Shown in pieces: positions 1 through 11,600 of a stretch of DNA of 64,000 nt. Position numbers and translations under genes: made by a program. Each line of letters begins with the position of its first letter. The stretch's first letter is position 1. Source of the DNA: Collybiopsis luxurians FD-317 M1 (lineage: Eukaryota > Basidiomycota > Agaricomycetes > Agaricales > Omphalotaceae); assembly GCA_000827265.1 (NCBI GenBank), contig KN834754.1, positions 140,831 to 204,830 of the forward strand. Reading direction: 5' to 3'. Under the pieces are notes generated by a model that did not search any database, was not told the origin of the DNA, and worked only from the letters and a program-made list of their open reading frames with translations.

Positions 1-56
1 TGCAAGTATCTTTCATCTGCGGCTGTTGCTAGTTTCCTGACACATTATTCCTGAAG

Positions 57-894
57 TATCCTAGTTCTCAAAGACGGTCAAATCGTCGAACAAGGTAGTC
101 ATAAAGAACTGCTTGCTTTGGACGGTATCTTCGCATCCATGTGGGCAGATCAAATATCGTCGTCTGAGGACCTTGCCGTCTCCATTCACTCCGCAAAGCC
201 TGAGATCATCGCACACTCAGTGTACCGCCCGGACTCCGTCGAACAGTTGGCTCCACCTGTCGACCAAGAGGCAACTGAACAAGAGGCAACTGAAAGTTTG
301 CCCGAGGTACCTCCCAAAGATTTTGAGGAACCGGCGGCAGAGGGTGGAGTTGAGTCGCAGGACCAACCGGCACCAGGATCCCCCACAATAGAGGCTGAGC
401 AGTCTCCTACACCTGCTCCCATTACTTTCCCATCCTCAGCACCAGAGGAAGAGGAGCCCGCATCACCTGGCCTTCAATCTGTGCCTACGTCTCCGATTGT
501 AGCGTTTCCAATCCTGGACGACACTCAGTCAACCTCTCGCTCGGGGCCGCCTACCCCGGCGGGTGTCACTTTTGAAGCCGCTGCTACACCTCCGCGCACC
601 GGAACTCCTGATCCTGATGTCGAACCTAAACGGAAACGAATCTCCTCCCAAAATTTTCAGCGTTTAGCTCGCAGGATTTCAGTGTCGACCCGGCGGCAAG
701 GTTCGGTTGCTTCCATCATTCCAGGGCTTAAAAAAGATAACTCTCCACGGGTGTCTGTGGATGATGGTGCCGGAGGTAGCGCTCGTGGGGAAAGTAGCGT
801 GAATGACAGTCCAGCTCAAAGTGTTGCAGAAGACGCCGACAAGTCAAGGAAGAAAAAGAAGTCGAGCAAGAAGGATAAGAAAAAATCGACTTGA
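57..894 (+). CDS. ABC transporter, half-size ABCB (HMT1/ATM-like), C-terminal end only
   Basis: 3' end of a gene that starts before the window. The frame opens after an apparent acceptor AG near 55-56 and reads ILVLKDGQIVEQGSHKELL, the D-loop/H-loop end of an ABC nucleotide-binding domain, then LALDGIFASMWADQ, typical of fungal ABCB half transporters of the heavy-metal-tolerance/ATM group. After the ATPase comes a tail of about 230 residues, rich in Ser, Pro and Glu and probably disordered, ending in a Lys/Ser-rich stretch (KKKKSSKKDKKKST) before the TGA. Such proteins export glutathione or metal conjugates across vacuolar or mitochondrial membranes, but the substrate cannot be read from this fragment. 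The ABC signature and transmembrane part are not in the window. The class is fairly sure; the HMT1 assignment is inference. Confidence 0.75.
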
Positions 895-1356
895 GCGCGC
901 TCCCTCTCCCTTCATTTTACGATTTTATGACTTTGCATGCATGCCATTTTTACAATACATCTAATGGATTTCTGATTGTGTTTCGTGCTGTCGATGTAGT
1001 AGTTTTGTTGTTCGCTCCGAGTTATAGACAATTCCACGGTTTAGGTTGAGCCTGGTCAGGTGTGAGATCTTTTCTGCGATGGTGTCTGTGTATGGACGAA
1101 GCCGGTGTCAACGAACAATCTGGTGGAAGATTCTGCAGAAAGGCCATGAAACCTAATCGAGCGGGCTATACAGTCATCGGTTTTTCAAACTCCGACGAGT
1201 ACGTATTTAAAGAGCGCGTGAATCAGCAAACTCCTCTTCAACATCTTGCCCTTCTCCCCTTTGTACCCGCTCGTTCGGATTCGAGTTTCGGTTTTATTTT
1301 GGGTCTCTGTCTCTCGTATATCTGGATCCAGGATTCGGTATTAATCTATTAGCGGA
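895..1356. other. Intergenic: 3' UTR of the ABC gene and leader of the RRM gene
   Basis: No supportable gene. A 96-codon open frame at 1062-1352 has no recognisable domain and lies directly before the RRM gene start, so it is more likely leader sequence than protein. Confidence 0.5.
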
Positions 1357-2221
1357 ATGGCAAAAGTATATGTTGGGTCAGTTTTTACTTACTGTATCAT
1401 CGCGTCCCCCGTTTCTCTCGTTGTTTTCAACACTGCTCGTCTTTTTGTATTCTCTCAATGGTATTTTTTTTTTTTTGTATACTAATAACGGATCTCTGTG
1501 TATAGCAATCTGAGCTGGAACACCACTGACGACACGCTCCGTCAAGTCAGTTAATTTTTTACTTGTCGTGCTCACTCTCGGTTAATCTGTCCTTACTATC
1601 TTTCTGTCTTACGTGACTATAGGCTTTCAGTGCCCACGGAAATGTGACTGATGTATGCATTTTTCTCTTTTTCTGTTCTTGTGAACGTCGTTCATATTGA
1701 GAGATGAGACCATCTAAATTTTTGCGTCTTTGTTAGTCTATCGTCATGCGTGATCGTGACACTGGTCGTTCTCGTGGATTCGGTTTTGTGACCTACGGCA
1801 CCAGTGAGGAAGCTCAAGCAGCTATTGCCTCGCTCCATGAGCAGGAACTAGACGGTCGTCGCATCAAAGTCAATCTTGCTAATGCCCGTGGCGGAGGAGG
1901 AGGAGGAGGGGGAGGAGGTATAAATCTTGTTCGTTCAATGACCTTACCCAATGCTGATGATTGTTGTTCAGGATACGGAGGTGGGTATGGAGGAGGAGGG
2001 TATGGAGGAGGAGGAGGAGGGTACAGTGGAAACTCTGGAGGAGGAGGATATGGTGCAAACTCAGGAGGATCTGGAGGATTTGGAGGATATTCGGGAGGTG
2101 GTGGTGGTGGAAACTACGGTGGAGGTTATGGAGGAAATTACCCCTCCGGGGGTGGCTATGGTAGGAATTGGTTATAATCCGTTCGCTGCGATATTGATGT
2201 TTTGTTATTTCAGGCTACTAA
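1357..2221 (+). CDS. Glycine-rich RNA-binding protein, single RRM
   Basis: Six-exon model: 1357-1376, 1506-1545, 1623-1652, 1737-1917, 1972-2160, 2214-2221, giving 155 aa. The RRM starts at the first residues (MAKVYVGNLSWNTTDDTLRQ contains RNP2) and carries RNP1 as SRGFGFVTY. After about residue 78 the protein is nearly pure Gly with Tyr, Ser and Asn. This is the class of GRP7/CIRBP-like RNA chaperones, which bind mRNA in nucleus and cytoplasm, often under stress. The tiny last exon gives a GYGY-stop end; without that splice the frame would end in GRNWL. The intron at 1918-1971 is 54 nt with no in-frame stop, so a retained form would only add 18 residues. All splice phases close exactly. Confidence 0.88.
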
Positions 2222-2644
2222 AATGCCGGGCTTCCGTACACCATTTTTTTTCCCTTTTGTTGTTTGCTTTCTCTGGTCGTTGCTACTTGCAGATCTGTTA
2301 TCACGGTGTAGCCTCATTTGATGTTCCCCAGCCTTTCTTGTTGCCGTTTCATATACAAGCCTTCCCGGTTCCTCGCTTGTCGTTTACCCATCCTCCTGTC
2401 GCTCATTGCTTGTTATTCCCGTGCTGGTTCAAAAAATAGTCATCTGTAGTCTATATCGTTCAATATGGTGATGTTATGTATGTGTATGTACTATATAAGT
2501 CTTTTTTTATGCCGTCTCTCGCCGATAATATCCGTCTGCCGGCAAATTCTCCGGCCGATTCCCCGACCGAAATCACCTGACTGAATCAACTCGACCTCAA
2601 CACTCTTCCTCTACACCTTCATCTCCTCCTCATCGTTCTTTACA
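2222..2644. other. Intergenic, RRM gene 3' UTR and HMG-box gene promoter
   Basis: Pyrimidine-rich sequence with no convincing gene. The last 60 bases before the ATG are CT-rich, as is common just upstream of fungal start codons. Confidence 0.5.
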
Positions 2645-4038
2645 ATGCCCAAGGCTCCTTCTCCTTCACGGGACGAAAAGGGCCCTAAGCGTCCTCCTAA
2701 TGCCTGGATCCTTTTTCGCTCAGATATGAACAGACAGTTGCGCCTTAGAAACCCAAAGTCGACCCAGTCTGCTCTGTCCAAACAGATTTCCGAATTATGG
2801 CAGAATGCTACTCCTGAAATCAGAGCAGACTATGAACGGCGGGCAGAGGCCGCAAAAGTGGCTCATCATATCCAATATCCAGACTACAAGTTCGCCCCGA
2901 GAAAGAAAGAGGAAATTTTACGCGAAAAGCAGGCCAAGCTTCTTGCGAAGGAGGAAAGGGCTAGGAAAAGCGCGCGTAATAATCAGCGCCCACCAACTGA
3001 AGACCCAAAGATTCCCTCTCTTTACCCCACCCTTGCCGATTTCGGTCCTCTAGGGCCTTCACCTCCTGGTTCCGCTGCTGGTTCACCCCCAGACTTTGGC
3101 AGTAGTCGGGAAACATCCCCTCGACCATCGCCCCCATCGCTGCCTGGACCCGCTTCAGGATCCGCTGATGCTGGCCCATCACATGCCTTTTCGCCACCAG
3201 CAGTGCCCGACTTGTCCCTTCCTGGCCCAAGCAACTGGGCAAGTCCTTCAACTCGATCCGGAAGTCAAACTGGCTCCGAATCTTGGCAGAACACTGACTT
3301 GCATGTACGTCTGTCTCTTGACGCGTCTTTCCATCTGATTATGACATTATTCCTCAGTCAATGCTCGCATACGATCTTCCCTTGGATCCTTCTCGGGCAA
3401 CTTCCACTCTTCCCTCAATTGATCTCACATCCTGGGATGACTCACTAGGGGTTGTTTTAATGGGCACTGGAGATTCGTCCATATTCCAGCTTAATCCTTT
3501 CGACAACGCCATCATCGACGGGCAGCAAAATCTTGATCTTAACATTAGCATGGGCGAAATGGATAACTTATTTGGTACGACCCCATGGGACTTCAACCAG
3601 ACCATGTCCCAGAATGATATCCAGCCCCAGGACAATGTCGACTTTGCGGCAATCATGGAACAACTTCCCGATTTTTCTCATGATCCATCATATAACATGA
3701 ACCTCGAGGGAGAGCCTCAAACTTCTTCGTATGACATGAGCGAACTCGCGTTAGGCTCTGGCGATTCGCAAAACCCTTCCCATGATACGGTACAGTTAGG
3801 ACCAGGTTCTTTCAGTGCCTATGCAAATTTTGATTCCGCACCTCCGACAATTCCTCCATCTCAGATCGCGGCCAGCTCCTCTCGAACGCTAGAGCAGGCT
3901 TCTGGCCATCAGGCGAGCACGACCTCATATGCGCCTCCGTCTGGTGCTTCTTATTCCTCCAACAGACGCGTTGGCGGAACCTGGTCGCAATATAGCCTCC
4001 AAAACGTCCAGTCGACTGTATCCGCCACTGCCCAATAG
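2645..4038 (+). CDS. HMG-box transcription factor (MATA_HMG type)
   Basis: Two exons, 2645-3304 and 3358-4038, 446 aa. Residues about 13-82 form a MATA-type HMG box: KRPPNAWILFRSD at its start, ISELWQN in the middle and YPDYKFAPRKKEE at its end, the hallmark of fungal mating-type/Ste11/Prf1-like sequence-specific HMG proteins. The rest is a long Pro/Ser-rich, probably disordered region, then an acidic, Gln/Asn-rich C-terminus that could be an activation domain. Expected role: nuclear DNA binding, often in mating or fruiting regulation. No homeodomain or pheromone-receptor genes lie nearby, so this is not by itself a mating-type locus. Donor GTACGT and acceptor CAG are clear. Confidence 0.88.
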
Positions 4039-4605
4039 ATTGTGGTTTTTCAAGACCTGGTTCTAATTTTTCTTTTTTTAAATTTATTTTCGCATTATCA
4101 TTATGCTTTCGAACTGCAATGCCATTCATCTCGATTTGTCGCTTAGCATCCATCTACCCCAAATATTGTCGCTTCATTCATCCTTGCAATTATATTGCCA
4201 ATGGATATTCACGCGGATCTGTCATGATTTTCTCTATGCTTTTTGCTTATCTTGTTTCCGCTCTGTTATTTTGCTGTCCTGTCGTGCTTTTTCTCCTCGT
4301 GTTACCTCTCCGTTGTAATTGCCCCTTGACGAGCCATGTTCCTAAAAAGTGTTTTTGCGCTTTCTTTGTTTTCGTCACCCTTTTCCACCCGATTGTCTCT
4401 AGTCCTAGTCCTAGTCCGTGTTTTGCTATTGTTTTCGCTCTCGTCCTCTCAACTATTGGTTGACCCATAACTATTAGCTTTGTACTCTTATACTTATGAA
4501 CAGTGCATTTAAATGGTTGTACGCGTAAAGAACAAGAACAGCCTTTTTAGTCGAACAATGAACACGCCTCGAGGCAAGTGACCGCGACTATTTACGAATG
4601 TTTAG
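4039..4605. other. Intergenic between HMG-box and kinase genes
   Basis: Open frames here (for example 4119-4463) read as hydrophobic low-complexity peptides from pyrimidine-rich UTR sequence. I see no RNA gene or conserved motif. Confidence 0.45.
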
Positions 4606-7202
4606 ATGGCCGACCGGGTATCGGTCGTCGCCCGAATCCCGGAAGATCGGAGTGAGCACCGCATATCAGCGCACATCGTCGACATAGCTGCGGAGGGAAT
4701 GCTGCCTCCTTCTCATGATGGCAATATCTCTTCTCTCATCGCCCTGAGCAGGAACGCCTCAGTCATCTCGTCGTCCTCCAGTTCAGATTCAATCGAAGCT
4801 GACCATCCTCGTCTTCTTTCCACTCCTCGGCCTTTCCGTACATTCTCTTCTCCTCGTTCTGCTAGCCCAGCTAGTCCAACATCCAGAACACCCAGGCCTC
4901 CTTCGTATCTTCCAAAAGAACTGGGTGTAGCCGATGAACATCCCCAAAGTAGAGCAACCTCTAAAGCGAGGTCAAAATCCAGAGCCAGGGAGCTTTCGAT
5001 AGACGACTTTGACGTAGGGGAAACCCTCGGTGAGGGTTCCTACTCGACTGTGAGGTCCTTCTTGTAATGGAACCGGTTCATTTCCCTCAATCAAGAACCT
5101 ACATTCAGGTTCTTGAGGCGACATTACAGAAGAACGGAAAAAAGTATGCGATCAAAGTCTTGGACAAGATGCATCTGGCTAGGAAAAATAAGGGATTTAC
5201 AGTAAAGATCGAGCGAGCGGCCCTTATCCGCCTGGGAAGGCAGCATCCCGGCCTTGTCTCGCTATATTGGACATTCCAGGACGAACACAGTTTGTGTATG
5301 TCGTTTCGGTTTTGCTCGATAGCCTTCTCTTGATGCTGCTCTAGACTTTGTTCTGGATCTTGCCACAAATGGAGAGATGCAATCGTTACTATCCCGGGTT
5401 GGATCCCTGTCTACACGTTGTTCTCAATACTACATAGCTCAGATGGTAGACGCGATAGAATACATGCATTCCAGAGGAGTTGTCCACAGGTTCATTTTTC
5501 ATAATCTAGGTGTGATTCAGTATCTCACTGACTTGCAGGGACTTGAAACCTGAGAATCTTTTGTTGGATTCTTCCTATCGACTGAAGATTACCGATTTTG
5601 GTACAGCAAAAGTACTCAATGCTGATGGTGAGTTCTTCTATTTGCGCGGTCCGAAAGTTAATTAACAGAAAATCTAGTTGAGGCAGAGCGATTTGTTGGA
5701 ACTGCTCAATACGTCGCACCAGAGCTGGTTGTATCCAACGAATCGAGTGAAAGGTCTGCTCTGCTATTCGAATCTCAGCAATCAAGCTGACTGGTAGGAT
5801 TTAGCTCAGACCTTTGGGCTCTTGGATGCGTTTTATACCAAATGATATCTGGACGTTTTGCATTCTCTGGTCTGTCAGAGTATCTTACACTTCAGAAGGT
5901 CAAACAGGTGGAGTACACCTTTCCTGAAGGGTTTGATGAAAATGCCAAAGATTTGATACAGAAGCTACTAGTAAGCATTCAATTCTATTTTTGTGATCTC
6001 ATACAGACGTATTTTAGATACGTGAGCCTTTACAGCGACTCGGAGCAGGAGGACCAGATTCCTCGCTCAGTATGCAAGCCCTTCGTTCCCACCCCTTCTT
6101 CGCCGGTATAGACTGGGCGAATCTCTGGACCGATCCCGCTCCTCCGATCGAAGCTGGCCTTTTCAGACGCCAGCATCCTCTGGCTCAAGAACAGGATAAA
6201 AACTGGGAAGATGTTGGCGCGACATGGGATGCTTTAGTGATGGACAGTGAGAATACCGATGTCAGTCCTGTTGGGGATGGTATAGGCTGGGCCAACGATG
6301 CGGAAGGTTCTTCGTTACTTCTTAGACAGCGTCAATCCAATGCGACGCAGTCTCAGGCGCAGCCTGTAGATCTCGCGTTGGGCTCCCCTAGAGATCTGGC
6401 TGAGGAAGCTTTTGAATCTCCTACATACGCGCCCGGGGTTACCGCCGTGTCGGTTGATATTCCTAATTCGTATCATCGTTCTACTGCAGAGTCTCCGTCT
6501 TCAGGTTCTCCAGAAAGCTCATCGGACGGAGGTGGATCTGTCGAGAGGATAACAGCTGGAGTGCAAAAGATGGCGCCTTTTCAATTTCCTCCAGATCATG
6601 GTAAGAAAGCTGATGAACACGAGCGGGGAAGGAGCCAGGCTCCGACGCCTGTTCAGGGTAACACTCTCACTGAACTGTATGTTTCGTTTGCTTCTGGTTT
6701 GTATGTTTTCTTAATGGTTATTCTAGCCCCTCAACGTTGAATCCACACCCAAACGAAATGGTCCTCCATTGGGCAGTAGTTGAGAAGAAATCTATCCACC
6801 GTCGCGCAAGTCGTCTTTTGAAACCCATCGCGGGATCGCAGATGAAATCCAAGACTCGAGAGTTGATTCTCACTAACTTTCGGTTAATCTGTTTAAAATC
6901 GAAAAGCTCACTCGATTGTTCGTCTGTGAAGTCGGAGCTTATTATCAAGGCTTTTGAGGAAGGAAAGGACAAAGAGAGGGAGAAAGAGAAGAGAAAGGAT
7001 CTCAAAGACACGAAAGGTGTTCTGTTCTCTGCGGAATCCAAGACAGGTCGCGAATTCATCGTGCTTTCGGTAAGTCCTGCGCTCGACTCGAGAAATTTTC
7101 TCATCGCATTGTTTTTAGTCAATTAAAACATTCCATTACGCCGCACAGGATGCAGCGGCTGCTTCTCTTTTGGTAGAGAAAATCAATGGAGCTTTGAACT
7201 AA
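4606..7202 (+). CDS. PDK1: PDK1-family protein kinase with C-terminal PH domain
   Basis: Nine exons: 4606-5049, 5109-5295, 5345-5489, 5539-5627, 5678-5753, 5805-5970, 6018-6676, 6727-7069, 7119-7202; 730 aa. A disordered N-terminus precedes a kinase domain at about 129-402: glycine loop GEGSYST, lysine in YAIKVLDK, HRDLKPEN, DFG in ITDFGTAKV, activation segment FVGTAQYVAPE, then SSDLWALGC. The QRLGAGGPDS...HPFF tail is typical of AGC kinases. A PH domain lies at about 590-725. Members (yeast Pkh1/2, fission yeast ksg1) phosphorylate the activation loop of other AGC kinases at the plasma membrane. Oddity: the residue before FVGTAQ is Arg where family members have the autophosphorylated Ser. 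The acceptor of the fifth intron must be the TAG at 5802-5804, because the earlier one gives a stop. Confidence 0.9.
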
Positions 7203-7432
7203 TCATGAGCATCTTGAGACGAACATTCATAATCTAGCTCAAAATAGTTATTAATTGGGTCTTTTGGTGGTTTGACAGGACGCTATCCTGTAACAGTAAA
7301 CTTGCACACATTCATAGACAGACATTCTAATTCCCGGCAAGACATCTGTGGTATATAACTAGTTACACGTTGACTTGAATAATCTTTCGGCGGTTTTCAA
7401 AGAACGTTACGCATTGGTTTAGGTACCAACAA

Positions 7433-8629
7433 TCAACCAGGAGGAAGAAGACTAGCGTCAACGGCTTCGCCTTCATCTGTCGGCGCATCTTCCATAGAAG
7501 TACCACTAATAGGTGTACGAGGCATGGCCATAACACCTGACGTGAGGTTAGATAACAAATCTACAGAGTTTACATAGCAAGGCTGATCGTACCTGTTCGG
7601 GCAGCTTCCAGAATACCGAATGGCCTGACCAACCCTAGGAATGCTTCGACACGAGTTGTTTTGGCGGTCAACTCGACGATGACGCTATTTTCACTGACAT
7701 CAACGATCTTTCCTCCGAATTGGCTGGCCAAGGTGGAAATTGAATGGAGATGCTGGTGTTTGAGCCTTAGAGCTTGAGATGGGGTAAGAGCGGCCGAAAT
7801 GCTTTCGCGTAACTCAGCCTCGACAGCTTCAGGGTGCGCGCCCAGCTCAAAGTTCTCTGCAAGGACCTTTTCGCGTTCTAATTTTTCCTCAGGCGTGAGT
7901 TTGTCGGATTGAACGCGCGGAGAGTGGGTCGGCCCACCGACGAGCTGATCCTCGAGATATTCAGGTCCTAAAATGGATACTTTAACAAGAAGTAATTCAC
8001 GATTAATAGTACGGGTATCCGTATAATCGAGAACAGCCCACACAGGAACCTTGAAACATGCTCAAATGTCAAATCAACATATAGTAGGTGAAGAAACCCA
8101 CCAGATCTTCCAGCTGCCTTCGGGCCTGCTCGACAACACCATCTTGCCCACTTAAAACGACACACATACGACTGAGGTCATGGATTTCGGTAGAACACAC
8201 GACAAGCGAGTCGATGTTGAAACCTCTGCCAGCAAGGATACCAGATACACGAGAGAGGACTCCAGGTTCATTCTGAACGAGACAGTTTAGTACGTGCCTA
8301 CATGGAAACAGTTAAATTTGCGACAGAGTTTAGAAACTAAACATGAGTCACTTTTTGAATGGCTGCAGGCTTGGAGGAGGAGTATTGTAGAGAATATTGG
8401 TGACGGCTTCTTCTGCAGACCTGGAGCGAGGAAGATCCATTGCAGGAAGAGGCGGAGGGCGCGTTCTTTGTGTTCGCCTGTGCTTGTAATCCAGCGCAGA
8501 AGTCGAGTCATCGACATCTTTTGGAGCATGTGGTATTTTATCTGCTCTCGACGCGGTGGTCCACGACAGATTCCGAGCAGAAAACCCTCTTGAAGTTACG
8601 CGAGCTCTTGATAGTAAAAGACTAGCCAT
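7433..8629 (-). CDS. ILV6: Acetolactate synthase regulatory (small) subunit, mitochondrial
   Basis: Four exons: 8352-8629, 8102-8297, 7593-8049, 7433-7536; 344 aa. The N-terminus MASLLLSRARVTSRG is Arg/Ser-rich without acids, a mitochondrial presequence. LDYKHRRTQRTRPPPLP, then HVLNCLVQNEPGVLSRVSG and GRGFNIDSLVV, mark the ACT domain; the C-terminal ALS_ss_C-like part runs through LLVKVSILGPEYLE and GKIVDVSENSVIVE. It binds the catalytic Ilv2 subunit and gives valine feedback control in branched-chain amino-acid synthesis. I chose the ATG at 8629 because it starts the presequence; an in-frame start at 8704 would lie inside COG5. Only 58 bp separate this ATG from the COG5 stop, so the promoter must be tiny or overlap COG5. 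Confidence 0.95.
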
Positions 8630-8684
8630 GCTAATACTATCTGCTACGTGAAAAAAAATATATAGTGTATGACTAATATTACTC

Positions 8685-8690
8685 GAGTCA
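8685..8690 (-). promoter_or_regulatory. Possible Gcn4/CPC1-type site (TGACTC) overlapping the COG5 stop
   Basis: On the minus strand the sequence reads TGACTC, and its first three bases are the COG5 stop codon. It lies 56 bp upstream of the ILV6 start. A second TGACT core lies nearby, within 8670-8676 on the plus strand. Gcn4/CPC1 controls amino-acid synthesis genes in fungi. Six-base matches are frequent by chance, so this is suggestive only. Confidence 0.35.
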
Positions 8691-11600
8691 CAATCCACTG
8701 GCATTCTGCAGCACCCTTCTCGCTAGTGATATGAATTCCTCTGCGTCTTTTGCATCCCTGCCTTCACTTTCCGCCGTCTTTTCCCAGTGAGCAAGTCCAC
8801 CCTCGACCAAAGTTCTAGCTTCCTCTTCCGAGTGTTCATCCACCCAGCGTACATATTCAGCTTCCTGCCAGCCATGAAGACTATGCGGTAAAGGTAACGG
8901 AGATCGGACGAGAATATGGTGAAGAATTATTAGTGGCGGTATGCCAGTAGTACACGTCGGATCGGCTAGTTGTCCATTTTCCAAGAATAGTAGGGGCCTG
9001 TCAAACGTGTTACTTCGGCGCAGTCCTTGTAAAGATAGCCATCGCATGGTCAAGCACACCTCATTGCTCGCAATAGACGATATTCTTCGCCTATACTTTC
9101 CAAAGCTCCGCCGCGTTTACCCTGGATTCCATCAATCATAAATGTATTCAATGCAAACTCGAGCTCCGTCATGTCAGTAGTGAGTTGTAATTTCCCGCTT
9201 TCGCTGAGAGGTTGCACGATAGATATATGAAGAACAAAAGTTCGCAGCACAAATTTGACGATTGACAATAACCTGCATGTTACATTAGATGATCTAGAGG
9301 CGGGGAGATGAAGAATTCACGTGCCACTCATGCTTTTGTGCTTCTACCGAGTATCTGCTGAGGACTTCCGATTTGATGAAGGAAAGCTTGTCCACCAGAT
9401 CCTTCATGTAAAAACTAGGTCCACCCATGCCGGCACTTTTGTCAACCGATTTGCTGAAGTCTATTCGATGCAAGCGCGCAATGATAGCGCTCAGTTCACG
9501 ACGGATAGCCGTTAGTAGGGGGTCAACGACCCGTTCGAACAGAAGACATATTTGCTTATGCCAAATCAGTTTCATTAAGGGCCTAGGCACAACTTGACAT
9601 ACATCAATACTGGGACGGATCATCTGAAAGATTGCTTCACTGTACTCGGCTTGCAGTACAACGAGGCGTGAATGACAGTGGTAAAGACAGGTCGCCACGG
9701 ACGCATTCAGTGTCTGCGCAGGTGTTGCAGAGGGACCGGAGAGAGAGATAGCCGAGCGATCCTTTGCAATCTAGAAACGAAAGAACTTTAGTAATAATAT
9801 CTTTGCTTCAGAAAAGTTGGGCAGCAACCAATGCATCAGCTCTACCCCTAAGCGTATCCAGACTGGAAACGATATTTTTGGCGACAGAGCGAACAAAAAG
9901 GGGATCAAATCTGGCAGAATCTAATTCATTGGCCACTGTACGCGCAATGTTAAGTCCGTCATTCAGGCTGGGCGTGGCTCGTGCTCCGTTGCTTGGAAAT
10001 GCTTGAGCGACAACTTCATTGAGCTTGTTTGTCGAACGAGACAGATAAAGAGTCTCAAAATGGGACAAGGAACGTAGAACAAGAACAGTCTCTGGACTGA
10101 GAAAAGGTCAATATCTATTCCTCTTCGAATGGAAGTAGGCACCTCTGATGACTAGGACTATAGATTGTGTCGGTATGGACAGCGATCTTGGCAAAAAACT
10201 CGTGAAAGAGACGCAGGAGCTTTGGATATCCTGTGCTTAAAGTTTGCTGAATGAAGGTTGAGCCTGAAGCACGCGTTAATTTTGGAGAAAAGATGCTTAT
10301 TCAGAGACTGCAAACCCCTGGCGGAATCACGGCTGTGTTTTTCCAGAGCGCGACTTAGCGCTGTCCAGAATGTGGCACTAGGTTTATTTTCCAACACCTA
10401 ATTAATCCTCAAGTCATTCATGTGCAAAACAGCAAGAACAAGGGGAGAAAAAAAAATACCGTCATCGCTTCATCGAGGAACAGTGTCTGTGAAATTGCAT
10501 CCCTTTTCAGTTTGAGAACCTTCTCTAGTGTATACACCTGACATGAGCAGTCAGCATTGCTAAAGTAATTTAACCATGGCCTGCCGCTATATTGCGAAGA
10601 ATCACAAGGCGATCCTTCAGGGCTATCGACATCATCGGGAGTTGCGAAAAAGACAAGCACCTTGATGCAGCAGTCGGCCATTTCTTCGGCCATTTTTTCT
10701 AATCGACTCCAAAGGGCAGTAGTCCATTGAGGCGCCGTTACATTGGTAGGTTCTGTGCGAACTCGGGACTTGTACTGATGTCCAGATGATAAACCGGGGT
10801 TGGGACTTGCATTCCCATCTAAGAAAATGAGTGGGTATAGGGTATGAACGAAGCGTGCTTAGCACGAGGAATCAAGAATGGACCTTTGTGAGCATCTTTT
10901 GAAATTCTTGTGAGATCAAAGGCGCGCTTAATGCGATCTTCTATGTCCTGTGCCAGCTCAGCCATGAGAGACTGAACCTGCTGCGAAAGAACTCCCAAAT
11001 TGTAGGCCGTTTGCAGGGAAGACGCGAGAAGTGATTGGTTCTACACTGCGGCCGTGAGTACACCCATTGACTGGAACGAGTGGTCAAATATACCGACCAG
11101 AGTTGTAAGTCCCATCACAACCATATTTTCCATCTCGTTCGTGACTTTCAGTCTAGAATCTTCGATGAACGGTAGGTACGATGCGATTGCATGGATCGAT
11201 CGAAGGTTAAAGTTCCCGCTAGTCGCAGAGTCGGTCGAGGGTGATTCAACACTTGAGTCCGCAGTGGTAGAACCGAGGATTACTGCCGAGTATGGAATGC
11301 CTGTTCGCGCGTGTGGATCAAATACGAAACGACTTACCCAGTTCAGCAATGCTCAAGGCAGCTTTAGCAATAGTCCGTTCCTTCTCATCTCCGGTCTCCC
11401 CCAGCACGCCCGTAGACTGTGCTGGAGAATCGGAAGAATTTGAGTTGATGGAAGACTTGAGTCCACTGATTTGTGAGGACAGCTCGGCAGAAGATAATGC
11501 CTCCATTTCAGCCATCTGACCTTCGAGTCGCCGAGCCAGGATAACAAACCTGGACGTCCGTCGTAATATATCGGAAGCCTGCTGGAATTTCTGGAGACGG

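Noticed and set aside
186..422. Antisense open frame across the ABC transporter tail
   Set aside because: It mirrors biased codons of the low-complexity tail on the other strand and has no domain or start context.
1062..1352. 96-codon open frame before the RRM gene
   Set aside because: No family features, ends five bases before the true start codon, and is best read as leader sequence.
2645..7202. Mating-type locus built on the HMG-box gene
   Set aside because: No homeodomain pair, pheromone precursor or receptor gene is nearby; the HMG factor alone does not define such a locus.
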